Shown in pieces: positions 10,711 to 18,445 of a stretch of 64,000 nucleotides of DNA (position 1 is its first letter; each line of letters opens with the position of its first letter). Origin of the DNA: Prosthecobacter algae (lineage in GTDB: Bacteria; Verrucomicrobiota; Verrucomicrobiia; Verrucomicrobiales; Verrucomicrobiaceae). The notes beneath the pieces are model-generated. The model was not told the origin of the DNA. It made no database searches and saw nothing but the letters and a program-made list of their open reading frames with translations. The stretch covers positions 1 to 64,000 of the forward strand of contig NZ_BAABIA010000007.1 in the NCBI RefSeq assembly GCF_039542385.1, given 5' to 3'. The translations under genes and the position numbers were made by a program.

Positions 10711-11308
10711 TTTGGTGCCCTCTCAAAAGCACGCCTCCAAACCCCATGCCCTGGCGGGCGCAGCTACGCGCTGTAGCTGCCTGCGCCAGCAGGTGGCCCG
10801 TGCCGAAAGGTCTCATACCCCAACCTTCCCCAACGCCCCCAAGGAGCGGGACTTGCCAAGTCCCGGCCACTGAACCTGCGCACATCTCACGCATCCTCTC
10901 ACCCAAACAATGGAAAAAGATGTGATATAAGATGGATGATTATACCGACTAACAAAAAGGGTAATATGCATGCAACGCACCCCAAAGCACCCTTCCTGTT
11001 AATCCTGAAATTTTGTCAATCCTGTTAAAAAAGTCCGCCACCGCGCTCGGGTCCACGTCCGCCACCAGCACCTCCAAACCACGAGACTCAGCAAGTCCCA
11101 CTCCTTGGACTCAAACTTTGGGTCGGTCTACCACTCCGCTCTCGCCAGCTCTGCTGGTGTGTAGCCTTTAGGCGATCTGGAGAAGGTCCGGCAGGTCATT
11201 GAGTCGGCCTAAAGGCTAAACACCAACAGACCCAACAAACCACCCCCATCCAGGACCCTTTGCCGCACTTCCTGTTAATCCTGTCTAAAAACCTCCGTCC
11301 CCCAAAAC
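10711..11308. repeat. Composite repeat cluster
   Basis: No gene is supported. The stretch contains a CTGGCGGGCGCAGC...GCGCCAGCAGG inverted element (about 10747-10800), a palindrome repeat GGGACTTGCCAAGTCCC (about 10846-10862) with its usual tail (CAATGGAAAAAGATG, about 10908), AATCCTG-word repeats (about 10992-11030 and 11270-11285), a degenerate reverse-oriented palindrome (about 11090-11110), and the large inverted-arm element described separately. Confidence 0.7.
11150..11230. repeat. Inverted-arm element, copy 1 (spacer orientation A)
   Basis: The left arm (11150-11175, TCTGCTGGTGTGTAGCCTTT...) and right arm (11204-11230) are imperfect reverse complements enclosing a 28-base spacer at 11176-11203 that starts TCTGGAGAAGGTCC. 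The second copy at 29903-29982 has near-identical outer flanks in the same direction, but its spacer is the exact reverse complement. Confidence 0.85.
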
Positions 11309-11342
11309 TAAAAACCCCCAGGCACCGGCGCGCCTGAGGGTC
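11309..11342 (-). terminator. Terminator of the dehydrogenase transcription unit
   Basis: Read on the minus strand, CCCTCAGGC / GCCTGGGGG forms a stem followed by a run of five T residues. It lies about 27 bases beyond the stop codon of the dehydrogenase gene. Confidence 0.85.
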
Positions 11343-11368
11343 TTCGAAACGGTCCTTTCAGACCGCCA

Positions 11369-12325
11369 TTAAAACTTGTTTGCCTGGATCACGTCCTTCT
11401 CGCCCTTCAGGTAGTTCACCAGATTCAGCGTCGCGCGCATCGCCTGGCGCGGCACGCTTTCATAAGTGCGGGAGCCGATGTGCGGTGTGATGAGTGCCTT
11501 CGGGTGCTTCAGCAGCGCGTGGTCCGCCGGTGGTGGCTCCTCGTCCAGCACGTCGGTTCCGTAACCACCGATCGTGCCGGCATCCAGCGCGGCGATCATG
11601 TCCGGCATGTGTACCAGCTCCGCGCGGGAAGTGTTCACCACCAGCAGGCCCGGCTTGGCCAGGGCAATGCGGTCCGCACGCACCAGATGACGGGTGCTTT
11701 CGCTGAGGTTTGCATGCAGGCTCAGCACATCCACCGCTGCGATCAGGCTCTCGATGGTCTCATGGCGGGTCACGTTGTTTTCCTTCGCAAAGGCTTCCGG
11801 CCAGTAGATGTCCATACCATGCACTTCCATGCCAAAGGCGATCGCCCGCTTCGCCACTTCCTGGCCGATGCGGCCCAGGCCCACGATGCCGATCTTCTTG
11901 TTCCAGATCTCATTGCCCGTCACCCGCTTCCACTGCCCGGCGCGCACCGAGTTGGCGCTGTCCACCAGATTGCGCACCAGGGCCAGCAGCAGGCAAAAGG
12001 TGTGCTCCGCCACCGTCGTGTGATTCACGCCCGGAGTGAAGAGCACCGGCAGCTTCCGCGCCGTGCATTCCTCGACATTGATCTTGTCCAGCCCGATGCC
12101 GTATTTGCTGATCACCCGCAGCCGGGGCTGCGCCTTGTCCAGCACCGCCGTGGTGATCTCGTCATCGCCGCACAGAAAGGCATCAAACTGACCTGCCAAT
12201 TCCAGCATCTTGCTTTCCGGCAGAGGGCCGCGTTCGCGATGAATCTCATACCCCTGGGATTCGAGCAAAGCATGATGGTCGCCGGGAGTGTCTTGGTAGC
12301 TGGTGGTAGTGAGCAGAACGCGCAT
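11369..12325 (-). CDS. D-2-hydroxyacid dehydrogenase (SerA/phosphoglycerate-dehydrogenase-like)
   Basis: This is a 318-residue protein from the ATG at 12325 (MRVLLTTTSYQDTPGDHH); an ATG six codons upstream (12343) is also possible. It carries the NAD-binding Rossmann motif GIVGLGRIGQEVAKRA and the catalytic set of the family: Arg in VNTSRAELV, Glu in DVLDEEPPP and His in ITPHIGSRT. It lacks the C-terminal ACT domain of full-length SerA, so it may act on 3-phosphoglycerate or on another 2-hydroxyacid. It lies last in a minus-strand series after thiD, the S41-like gene and the IF-1-like gene. The 170-base gap before it suggests its own promoter. Confidence 0.88.
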   Translation of the reverse strand: MRVLLTTTSYQDTPGDHHALLESQGYEIHRERGPLPESKMLELAGQFDAFLCGDDEITTAVLDKAQPRLRVISKYGIGLDKINVEECTARKLPVLFTPGVNHTTVAEHTFCLLLALVRNLVDSANSVRAGQWKRVTGNEIWNKKIGIVGLGRIGQEVAKRAIAFGMEVHGMDIYWPEAFAKENNVTRHETIESLIAAVDVLSLHANLSESTRHLVRADRIALAKPGLLVVNTSRAELVHMPDMIAALDAGTIGGYGTDVLDEEPPPADHALLKHPKALITPHIGSRTYESVPRQAMRATLNLVNYLKGEKDVIQANKF

Positions 12326-12343
12326 GGTAAAGACCTTCAGCAT

Positions 12344-12495
12344 GGGCGGATTGCCCGTCTCGGCAAGAGGCATTCTCCATCCCCGGATCACCCCATCACC
12401 GCAAAGCGCCCTTGACCTCCTTGACCTCGCAATGAGCACTGCCCCCCTCTGCTTTCTACTTTCATCTTTCTGTTTTTCTCCTCTCCCCTCCCCTC
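12344..12495. repeat. Pyrimidine-rich spacer, inverted copy of the 840-950 block
   Basis: It contains TTGACCTCCTTGACCTCGC, then GAGCACTGCC and a CTTTCTACTTTCATCTTTCT-type tract. Read in reverse, this matches the order of purine tract, AGTGCTCA and GTCAAG words seen at about 845-945. A related pyrimidine tract occurs at 39362-39394. Confidence 0.55.
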
Positions 12496-12696
12496 TCACA
12501 CCAGCAGCAGCGCGCGGGAAAAATCCGCCACCGTGAGGCGGGCGGGCACGGGGGTGCCGGGCTCCAGCAGGATGGGCTCCGCCTCCTCCGGGCGAAAGGC
12601 CAGCACCTCGCGTCCATTCGGCAGCGTGGCGTGCCACGTGCGCGGGCAGTGCGGGCTGCGGATCGTCACCGTCGTTTCTACAGTCTCAGGAATCAT
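12496..12696 (-). CDS. IF-1-like small OB-fold protein
   Basis: This 66-residue protein starts at the ATG at 12696, two bases after the stop of the upstream S41-like gene, so it is coupled. The core TWHATLPNGREVLAF...GTPVPARLTVADFSRALLL resembles translation initiation factor IF-1 (ATLPNG-x-x-V near the start, G-D-x-V, then L-x-x-x-D-x-S-x-x-R-I-x). This suggests an S1/IF-1-type OB fold. It is too divergent to call infA: the usual HISGKMR segment and the basic C-terminal end are missing. RNA or ribosome binding is therefore inference from the predicted fold. Its role beside a degenerate protease is unknown. Confidence 0.65.
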   Translation of the reverse strand: MIPETVETTVTIRSPHCPRTWHATLPNGREVLAFRPEEAEPILLEPGTPVPARLTVADFSRALLLV

Positions 12697-12698
12697 GT

Positions 12699-13838
12699 TC
12701 AGGGTTTCACAGGTTGTGCCTTCTTCACCTCGGCAGGTGCAGCAGGTTCGGTTCGTTTTTTGGCAGCGGGCCATTTCAGCGGGCTGCCTTGCAGGTGAGT
12801 GCGCGCACCCAGCATGTCCACCGCACGCTGCAGCACCGTGTCGCGAAGCGCAGGGCGGTCATCGGCCAGCTCCTCGCCCGCGCTGCGGCGGATGTAGGAG
12901 TCCAGCTCCGGATTCTTCCGTGCGATCAGCGCAGCCTCATTGTAGCGCACGCGGCTGTGGTCAAACAGGCTCTCCTTCACCGGCCCCGCAGCATCAAAGA
13001 ACTGCCGCTTCACCGCCACCGGCAGGTCTAACAAAAAGTCTGGCATTACCCCCTCGCGGAAGAGCGACCGGTCCCCCGCCAGCAGCATCTCCGCCCGCGC
13101 AAAGCGCAGCACCCACTCCGCATCCAGCGGCAGCGTCTCATAGCGCACCGTGGCACCTCGCGTCTTGCTACCGATAATGAGCGCCTGCTTCCGCTCCCGC
13201 AGCACCGCCGCCATCGTCTCCCCCAGGTTGCAGGTTTCCGCATCCACCAGCACAACCAGCGGCTGCGTCCAAACGGGTCCGCGATTGGCGATGAAAAGCT
13301 GCGCATCCTCGCGCCCCACCTGCTTCAGCTTGAACATCAGTTCTGCACGCGGCACGAACAGCTCCAGCATCGCCGCCGCCACGGCAAAGTCCCCCGGCGG
13401 CACTGCGCTGCGCAGGTCCAGAATCAGGTAGGGCACCTTCGCCTCCACCTGTTTTTTCAGGTGCAGCTCCATCTGCCCCGCCTCCTCCTCCGCAAAGGCC
13501 AGCGGCCGCAGGTAGGCGATCTCCGGCGTCAGCATCTCCGCCAGCACCCCGCGCCGCAGCACCGGGCGCTCCGCCTCCGCCTTGCGGATCAGCTCCGCCC
13601 CCAGATCCAGCCGCTCCAGCAGCCCCTGAAAGGCCGCCCGGTTCAGCTCATCATAGGTCAGGTCACCGCCGCGGATGTACTCGCTGCGCAGGATCTGAAA
13701 GGCCGCCTGCACCGCCGTCTGCGACACCTCCTCCACCTTCGCCGCTGCATCTTCCGCCACGGCACCCGGCTGCGGCTTTGCCACCTCCGCCGCCAGGGCA
13801 GACCCGGCCAGCAGGGACCATGCGAGCATCGTTTTCAT
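12699..13838 (-). CDS. S41/C-terminal-processing-protease-like protein lacking catalytic residues
   Basis: The 379-residue protein has a signal peptide (MKTMLAWSLLAGSALA). A helical region is followed by an S41-like core: VPYLILDLRSAVPPGD matches the usual LILDLRxNPGG strand, PLVVLVDAETCNLGE matches the VLVNGGSASASE nucleophile loop, and ALIIGSKTRGAT matches GEKTFGKG. At the nucleophile position it has T202 and at the general-base lysine position A229, so the Ser-Lys dyad is absent. No PDZ domain is evident. It is probably an exported, non-proteolytic scaffold or peptide binder. It overlaps thiD by four bases and precedes the IF-1-like gene by two. Confidence 0.75.
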   Translation of the reverse strand: MKTMLAWSLLAGSALAAEVAKPQPGAVAEDAAAKVEEVSQTAVQAAFQILRSEYIRGGDLTYDELNRAAFQGLLERLDLGAELIRKAEAERPVLRRGVLAEMLTPEIAYLRPLAFAEEEAGQMELHLKKQVEAKVPYLILDLRSAVPPGDFAVAAAMLELFVPRAELMFKLKQVGREDAQLFIANRGPVWTQPLVVLVDAETCNLGETMAAVLRERKQALIIGSKTRGATVRYETLPLDAEWVLRFARAEMLLAGDRSLFREGVMPDFLLDLPVAVKRQFFDAAGPVKESLFDHSRVRYNEAALIARKNPELDSYIRRSAGEELADDRPALRDTVLQRAVDMLGARTHLQGSPLKWPAAKKRTEPAAPAEVKKAQPVKP

Positions 13839-14641
13839 AAGGCGGAATTCTTCAGGTGATTCAGCGCATGCACGCTGCCGGTCCCGCCTTCCCAGGCATA
13901 GAACTCCGCAATCGCCGCGCTGACGTAACGCTTCGCCCGGGCCACCGCTTCCTGCAATGGCAAACCCTGCCCCAGCCCCGTGGCGATGCTGGCCGAATAC
14001 GTGCAGCCCGTGCCATGCGTCTGCACCCCAGGCGTGCGCGCCGCCTCATGCCAGGTCAGCTCACCCTTCACACACAGCACATCCGCCGCCGCCCCCGCCA
14101 GGTGCCCGCCCTTCAGCAGCACCGCCGTGCCAAACCGGGCCGCCAGGGCCAGCGCGCAGTCCACCATCTCCTCCCGCGTCGTCACTGGCCGCCCCCACAG
14201 CACCCCGGCCTCATCCATGTTCGGGGTGATCACCGTCGCCAGCGGCAGCAGTTGGGTGGCCACCGCCTCGATGGCGTCATCCTCCAGCAGCTTGCCCCCG
14301 CCCGTGGCCACCATCACCGGGTCCACCACCAGCGGCGTGCCCGCCGGGGCCAGCACACGCCAGGTCTGCACCACCGCCTCCACCTGTGCCCGCCCGCCCA
14401 GCATCCCTGTCTTCGCCGCAGCGATGGGAAAGCCCTCGAACAATACCCGGATCTGGTCCGCCACCATCGCCGCCTCCAAAAGCTGCACCCGCGAAACCCT
14501 CCCCGGTGTCTCCGAAACCACGCTCGTCAGCGCATTCAGCGCATACCCGCCCAGGGCCGAGATGGCCTTCAGATCCGCCTGCACCCCAGCCCCACAGGAA
14601 GAGTCAGAACCGGCGATGGTGAGGATGGGTAGCGGGGACAT
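13835..14641 (-). CDS. thiD: Hydroxymethylpyrimidine / phosphomethylpyrimidine kinase
   Basis: This 268-residue ribokinase-fold enzyme phosphorylates HMP and HMP-P in thiamine biosynthesis. The start has the family signature LTIAGSDSSCGAGVQADLK, followed by AAKTGMLG, VVDPVMVATGGGKLL, ITPNMDEAG and the ATP/anion-hole motif THGTGCTYSASIA. Its length is normal for the family. The stop overlaps the S41-like gene by four bases. The other thiamine gene in the window, thiE, lies 8 kb away in a different unit. No TPP-riboswitch signature was recognised upstream. Confidence 0.95.
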   Translation of the reverse strand: MSPLPILTIAGSDSSCGAGVQADLKAISALGGYALNALTSVVSETPGRVSRVQLLEAAMVADQIRVLFEGFPIAAAKTGMLGGRAQVEAVVQTWRVLAPAGTPLVVDPVMVATGGGKLLEDDAIEAVATQLLPLATVITPNMDEAGVLWGRPVTTREEMVDCALALAARFGTAVLLKGGHLAGAAADVLCVKGELTWHEAARTPGVQTHGTGCTYSASIATGLGQGLPLQEAVARAKRYVSAAIAEFYAWEGGTGSVHALNHLKNSAL

Positions 14642-14718
14642 GGAGGAGGAAAGGAAACGTCAAGCTTGGTCAATGAGTCAAGGAAGGTCAAGGGAGAGAA
14701 CCCACCCTGGAAGAATAC

Positions 14719-14750
14719 AAAAAAAAACGGCCGGGCACACAGCCCGGCCG
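14719..14750 (-). terminator. Terminator of the small cytochrome gene
   Basis: On the minus strand a 9-bp perfect stem, CGGCCGGGC / GCCCGGCCG, with a 5-base loop is followed by nine T residues. It lies 33 bases past the stop. The inverted repeat could also stop plus-strand transcription, but there is no long T run on that side. Confidence 0.92.
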
Positions 14751-14782
14751 TCATTAAAAACAGTCGTGTCAGCAGAGGAAGA

Positions 14783-15202
14783 TTATTCCACGCCCTTCCA
14801 GGCACCAAAGGCAGCGCCGGACTCGATCCACTTCTTCACCAGCGCCTGCTCTTCAGCGGTCACGCGGTCGCCCTTGCCTTCTGGGGGCATAGCAAATTCG
14901 TCAGACTCAGGCAGCGCCATCGTCTTCAGCATCCAGCTGGCGTCCGGCTTGCCGGCCACCACGTTTTCAGCCGGATACTCTTTGCCGCCCTTCATGATGG
15001 CTTCGGCATTGTCCAGGCGCAGACCGCCCTTCGGCTTCTTGATCTTGCCATTGTCTTCCTTTTCCTTCTCATGGCACTTGAAGCACTTCTGCTTCAGGAT
15101 CGGCAGGATCTGCTTTTCAAAATCCACTCCTCCATCCTGGGCGGAGGCGGTGGAGACGGCAAAGGCAGCGGCAAAGGCCGCAAGGGTGAGCTTGTTTTTC
15201 AT
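14783..15202 (-). CDS. Small planctomycete-type cytochrome c (PSCyt1)
   Basis: This 139-residue exported protein starts at the ATG at 15202, which gives a signal peptide (MKNKLTLAAFAAAFAVSTASA). The mature part is a single PSCyt1-like domain with haem-binding CFKCH (about 40-44), the GLRLDNAEAIMKGG element and MPPEGKG as the likely axial methionine. It corresponds to the N-terminal domain of the 1008-residue PSCyt/DUF1549 protein, here as a stand-alone protein. A role as a periplasmic electron carrier is inferred. It sits directly downstream of the sensor kinase gene (40-base gap) but may have its own promoter. Confidence 0.85.
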   Translation of the reverse strand: MKNKLTLAAFAAAFAVSTASAQDGGVDFEKQILPILKQKCFKCHEKEKEDNGKIKKPKGGLRLDNAEAIMKGGKEYPAENVVAGKPDASWMLKTMALPESDEFAMPPEGKGDRVTAEEQALVKKWIESGAAFGAWKGVE

Positions 15203-15242
15203 GGGGTGGTATTTATAATTTAGGTCGCAGTGGCTCTTTTGG

Positions 15243-16817
15243 TCAAGCACAAGCAAGCTCAATTGAGACAATCAGCCCGCCGGATTCCCGGTTCCGCGCA
15301 CTCACATTCCCGCCGCAGGACTCCACACACGTCTTCACGATGGAAAGGCCCAGTCCCGTGCCGCCCGTCTCCCGCGCCCTTGCCACATCCACCCGGTAAA
15401 AGGGCTCGAACAACCGTGGCAGGCTCGCCTCCGGCACGCCCGGCCCCGCATCCGCGATCTGCAGCGTCACCACTTTTTTCGCCACCGTCGCCGTCACCTC
15501 CAGCACAGATCCCGGCGCATGCAGCAGCCCATTGCGCACCACATTGCCAACCGCCCGGCGCAGCATCTCCGGTGCCGCCATCACCGCCAGCCCCGCAGGC
15601 ATCTGCACCCGGTACTGGCTGGCGGGCACGCCCTCCAGTTGCAGCATGCATTCCACCAGTGGCTGCAGCATCACCGCCTCCGGTGCCTTCGCCTTTTGCC
15701 CCAGCGCGGCCTTGGAAAACGACAGCAGCTCATCCACCAGGGCCGAAATCTGCCGCAGCTCATCCCGCACATCCGACAGCCGATAAGCCTCCGCACCATC
15801 CAGGCGCGGCTCCAGGATGCCCAGGCTCATCTCCATCCGCGCGATGGGCCCGCACAGCTCATGCGCCACATCGCCGAGGAAGCGCTTCTGCCCGCGCAGC
15901 AGCCCCTCCAGTTGCAGCGCCATCTGGTTCACCCCATGCGCCAGCCGGCCGATCTCGTCGCCCCGGTCCTCCGGCACCCGTACATCAAAGCGCCCTTTCG
16001 CGATCTGCTCCGTCACATGCAAATTCGCCCGGATGCTGCCCGTGATGCTGCGCACAAACGGCAGCCACAGCAGGGCCGAAATGGCCACCGCCCCAAAGAT
16101 GCTCAGCAGCCACGGTCGCGTATCAAAAAACAACCCGCCACCCGTCATCGAGTCCGTGCTGATCAGCAGCAGCAGGTGCCCCTCCTCCCGCTTCCATCCC
16201 GGCGGTGGCGGCAGTCGCACCCCCGCATAATACAGCGCCGGATCACCCGCCTGGACCAGAAAGGTGCCAAACCGCGCCGGGATGTTCTCCCGCCGCCGTT
16301 CATCCTCCGCACCCTGTCCCCCCGGCGGCCCATCGCGGTCCGGCGGCGGTGGCCGGCGGCCCTCCTCCGGCAGCGGATCGCCCAGCAAAAAGGCCTCCAG
16401 ATCATCCAGCGGCGGCGGTGGCCGGCCCTGCCCAGGCGGCGGCGGGCGGCCCTGGTCCCCACGCCTCTCCGGCGGATTCATCTCCCGGATGATCTTTTTC
16501 AGATCCGTCGGCACCGTGATCACATCCCCCATCATCACCCGTTCCGGGATCGTCACCAGCGTCACCTTCGCCCCATATGGCCTGCCGCGTGACTTCAAAA
16601 CCTCATCCCACTGCCCGCGCGGCTGGTTGCCCAGATCCTCATACACCGCCTGGCCGATGACTTGCAGCCTGTCCCCCGCGATGCCCCCCAGCGCCCCCTG
16701 CAACCCCTCCGCAAACTGCCACTTCAGCACCAGCACAAACACCACCCCCAGCACCACCACATTCACCAGCAGCCACAGCAGGATGCGGGTGTACAGATTC
16801 ACAGAGCGCAGTTTCAT
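15243..16817 (-). CDS. CpxA-like membrane sensor histidine kinase
   Basis: This is a 524-residue protein from the ATG at 16817 (MKLRSVNLYTRI). TM1 spans about 11-32, followed by an extracytoplasmic region to about 235. Within it, about 113-170 is almost entirely Pro, Gly, Arg and acidic residues. TM2 is at about 236-256. HAMP, HisKA with phospho-acceptor H319 in GDVAHELCGP, and HATPase with ADAGPGVP and GGTGLGLSIV follow. HELCGP replaces the common HELRTP/HELRSP. It lies 105 bases after the OmpR-type regulator on the same strand, forming a two-component system. Envelope sensing by analogy with CpxA is inference. Confidence 0.92.
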   Translation of the reverse strand: MKLRSVNLYTRILLWLLVNVVVLGVVFVLVLKWQFAEGLQGALGGIAGDRLQVIGQAVYEDLGNQPRGQWDEVLKSRGRPYGAKVTLVTIPERVMMGDVITVPTDLKKIIREMNPPERRGDQGRPPPPGQGRPPPPLDDLEAFLLGDPLPEEGRRPPPPDRDGPPGGQGAEDERRRENIPARFGTFLVQAGDPALYYAGVRLPPPPGWKREEGHLLLLISTDSMTGGGLFFDTRPWLLSIFGAVAISALLWLPFVRSITGSIRANLHVTEQIAKGRFDVRVPEDRGDEIGRLAHGVNQMALQLEGLLRGQKRFLGDVAHELCGPIARMEMSLGILEPRLDGAEAYRLSDVRDELRQISALVDELLSFSKAALGQKAKAPEAVMLQPLVECMLQLEGVPASQYRVQMPAGLAVMAAPEMLRRAVGNVVRNGLLHAPGSVLEVTATVAKKVVTLQIADAGPGVPEASLPRLFEPFYRVDVARARETGGTGLGLSIVKTCVESCGGNVSARNRESGGLIVSIELACA

Positions 16818-16922
16818 AAATTCAAAGCCTGGCATGGGAAAAAGGGGCGTGTAGGGCGTGGGGATGGTGGTTTGTGGGTCTGCATTCTGGACGGACCTGC
16901 GGGGCCATCCCTCCTCCCTTCC

Positions 16923-17660
16923 TCAGCCCGTGGCATGGATGAAAAGGTAGCCCGCACTGCGCACCGTCCGGATAAACCGGGGCTCATGCGCATCGTCGCG
17001 CAACTTTCGTCTCAGGGCCGCAATGTGGACGTCAATGCTGCGGTCAAAAACCTCATACTCCCGGTCCCTCAGCGACTCGATTAGCGCCTCGCGCGACCGG
17101 ATCCTACCGCGCGACTTCATCAGCGCCGAAAGGATGTCAAACTCCACCGGCGTCAGGTTCAGCACCCGGTCCTCCAGCGTCGCCACCCGCACATCCAGGT
17201 TCAGCCGCAGCGGCCCGGAGATCAGCTCCTTCGCCACTGGCTCCACCGCCACCGCCGTCTGCGTCAAAGACGCCCGCCGCGTCACCGCCCGCAGTCGCGC
17301 CAGCAGCTCCCGGCTGGAAAAAGTCTTCGGCAGATAATCATCCGCGCCGATCTCCAGGCCCACGATCCGGTCCGCCTCATCCCCCCGCGCCGTCAGCATC
17401 AGGATGGGCACCGCCGACTTCGCCCGCACCCGGCGCAGCACCTCATAGCCATCGCAGCCCGGCAGCATCAGATCCAAAATCACCGCATGCCACGGCTCCG
17501 CGATCGCCCGCTCCGCCCCCTCCGGCCCCGTGTGCTCCATCCCCACCGCATAGCCCAGCGGCTCCAGGTAATCGCGGATCAGACCGCACAATTTGCGGTC
17601 GTCATCGATCACCAGAACGTGGGTCAGACCATCGGTAAAGGCATGTTTATCAGAAGACAT
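16923..17660 (-). CDS. OmpR/CpxR-type response regulator
   Basis: This 245-residue protein from the ATG at 17660 has a receiver domain (about 14-130) with the acidic residues D19-D21, phospho-acceptor D63 in VILDLMLPG, and the lysine in DDYLPKTFS. A winged helix-turn-helix (about 150-243) follows, with VEFDILSALMKSRGRIRSRE and RSIDVHIAALRRKLRD. It should be phosphorylated by the downstream CpxA-like kinase and bind DNA as a dimer. The sigma-factor gene is divergent, with about 147 bases between the starts, so that region probably holds both promoters and may contain the regulator's own binding sites. Confidence 0.94.
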   Translation of the reverse strand: MSSDKHAFTDGLTHVLVIDDDRKLCGLIRDYLEPLGYAVGMEHTGPEGAERAIAEPWHAVILDLMLPGCDGYEVLRRVRAKSAVPILMLTARGDEADRIVGLEIGADDYLPKTFSSRELLARLRAVTRRASLTQTAVAVEPVAKELISGPLRLNLDVRVATLEDRVLNLTPVEFDILSALMKSRGRIRSREALIESLRDREYEVFDRSIDVHIAALRRKLRDDAHEPRFIRTVRSAGYLFIHATG

Positions 17661-17807
17661 CGTCCCCAATTGTAAAGGTGCAATCCCTTAAGTGAGAACA
17701 CATTTACACGATCTTAACAAATTTACAGGTCCATCCACACACCAGCTTTACAAGCCAGCCGAATACTCAATGCACCCACTCACTTCACCCGTTCACCTGC
17801 CCTCGCG
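17661..17807. promoter_or_regulatory. Divergent promoter region, regulator / sigma factor
   Basis: This comparatively AT-rich stretch (CTTAAGTGAG, ACACATTTACACGATCTTAA, CAAATTTACAGG) lies between two divergent starts. TTTACA occurs twice about 23 bases apart, as could suit a tandem OmpR-family site. No promoter boxes can be assigned with confidence. Confidence 0.4.
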
Positions 17808-18428
17808 ATGTCCGCCCACCCCCACCCACCCCTGCCCCGGTCGGCTGAAAACTCCCCCCTCTGCGATGACTTCTGCCGCACCCACTGGCAGCACCTCTAC
17901 CACATCGCCCGCCAGCGCGGCTGCGATCCCCAGACCGCCCAGGATGCCGTGCAGGATCTCTTCCTCAGCCTCGTCCGCCGGGGCATCCTCGCCCTCCTTT
18001 CCCGCCAGCCCCCCGCCACCCAGGTCCGCTTCCTCACCATCCGCCTCCGCTGCATCCTCATCAACCGCTGGCGCGGCAGCACCCGCCAGCGCCGGGGCGG
18101 CCCCCAGACCACCCTTTCCCTGGACGACGAGCACGTGCCCGAGCCCGCCCACCACGACACCCCCGCCAGCCTGCACGACCACGCCTGGCTCAGCGGCTGC
18201 CTCACCCTCGCCCTCACCCGCCTGCGCCAGCAGACCCCCGCCCCCACCTGGCAGCAGCTCCAGCCCCACCTCCTAGGCGAGCAGCACGCCCCCCAGCCCT
18301 CCGGCACCCAACGCGTGGCCCTCCACCGCGCCCGCAAAAAGCTCCGCCGCCTCGTCCGCGAAGCCATGCACACCTCCTTCCAAGACTGGACCGACCACCT
18401 CCCCCGCCACCGCCGCCACGTGGCGTAG
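17808..18428 (+). CDS. ECF-like RNA polymerase sigma factor
   Basis: The 206 residues contain a sigma-70 region-2-like part (CRTHWQHLYHIARQRGCDPQTAQDAVQDLFLSL, then RFLTIRLRCILINRWR). A linker follows, then a region-4-like C-terminal part ending in TQRVALHRARKKLRRLVREA. The recognition-helix part of region 4 is divergent (WQQLQPHLLGEQ). No anti-sigma gene is adjacent; a hypothetical gene follows on the other strand. GC content is very high, and the antisense frames stay open by composition alone. The family directs transcription of stress or envelope regulons; its target here is unknown. In-frame starts upstream are not convincing. Confidence 0.75.
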   Translation: MSAHPHPPLPRSAENSPLCDDFCRTHWQHLYHIARQRGCDPQTAQDAVQDLFLSLVRRGILALLSRQPPATQVRFLTIRLRCILINRWRGSTRQRRGGPQTTLSLDDEHVPEPAHHDTPASLHDHAWLSGCLTLALTRLRQQTPAPTWQQLQPHLLGEQHAPQPSGTQRVALHRARKKLRRLVREAMHTSFQDWTDHLPRHRRHVA

Positions 18429-18445
18429 TCAGAAAGCCACGCGAG

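Noticed and set aside
14642..14782. TPP riboswitch upstream of thiD
   Set aside because: No CUGAGA-type core was found. The hairpin there is a terminator for the cytochrome gene. Nothing was found upstream of thiE either, which lies 37 bases from gyrA.
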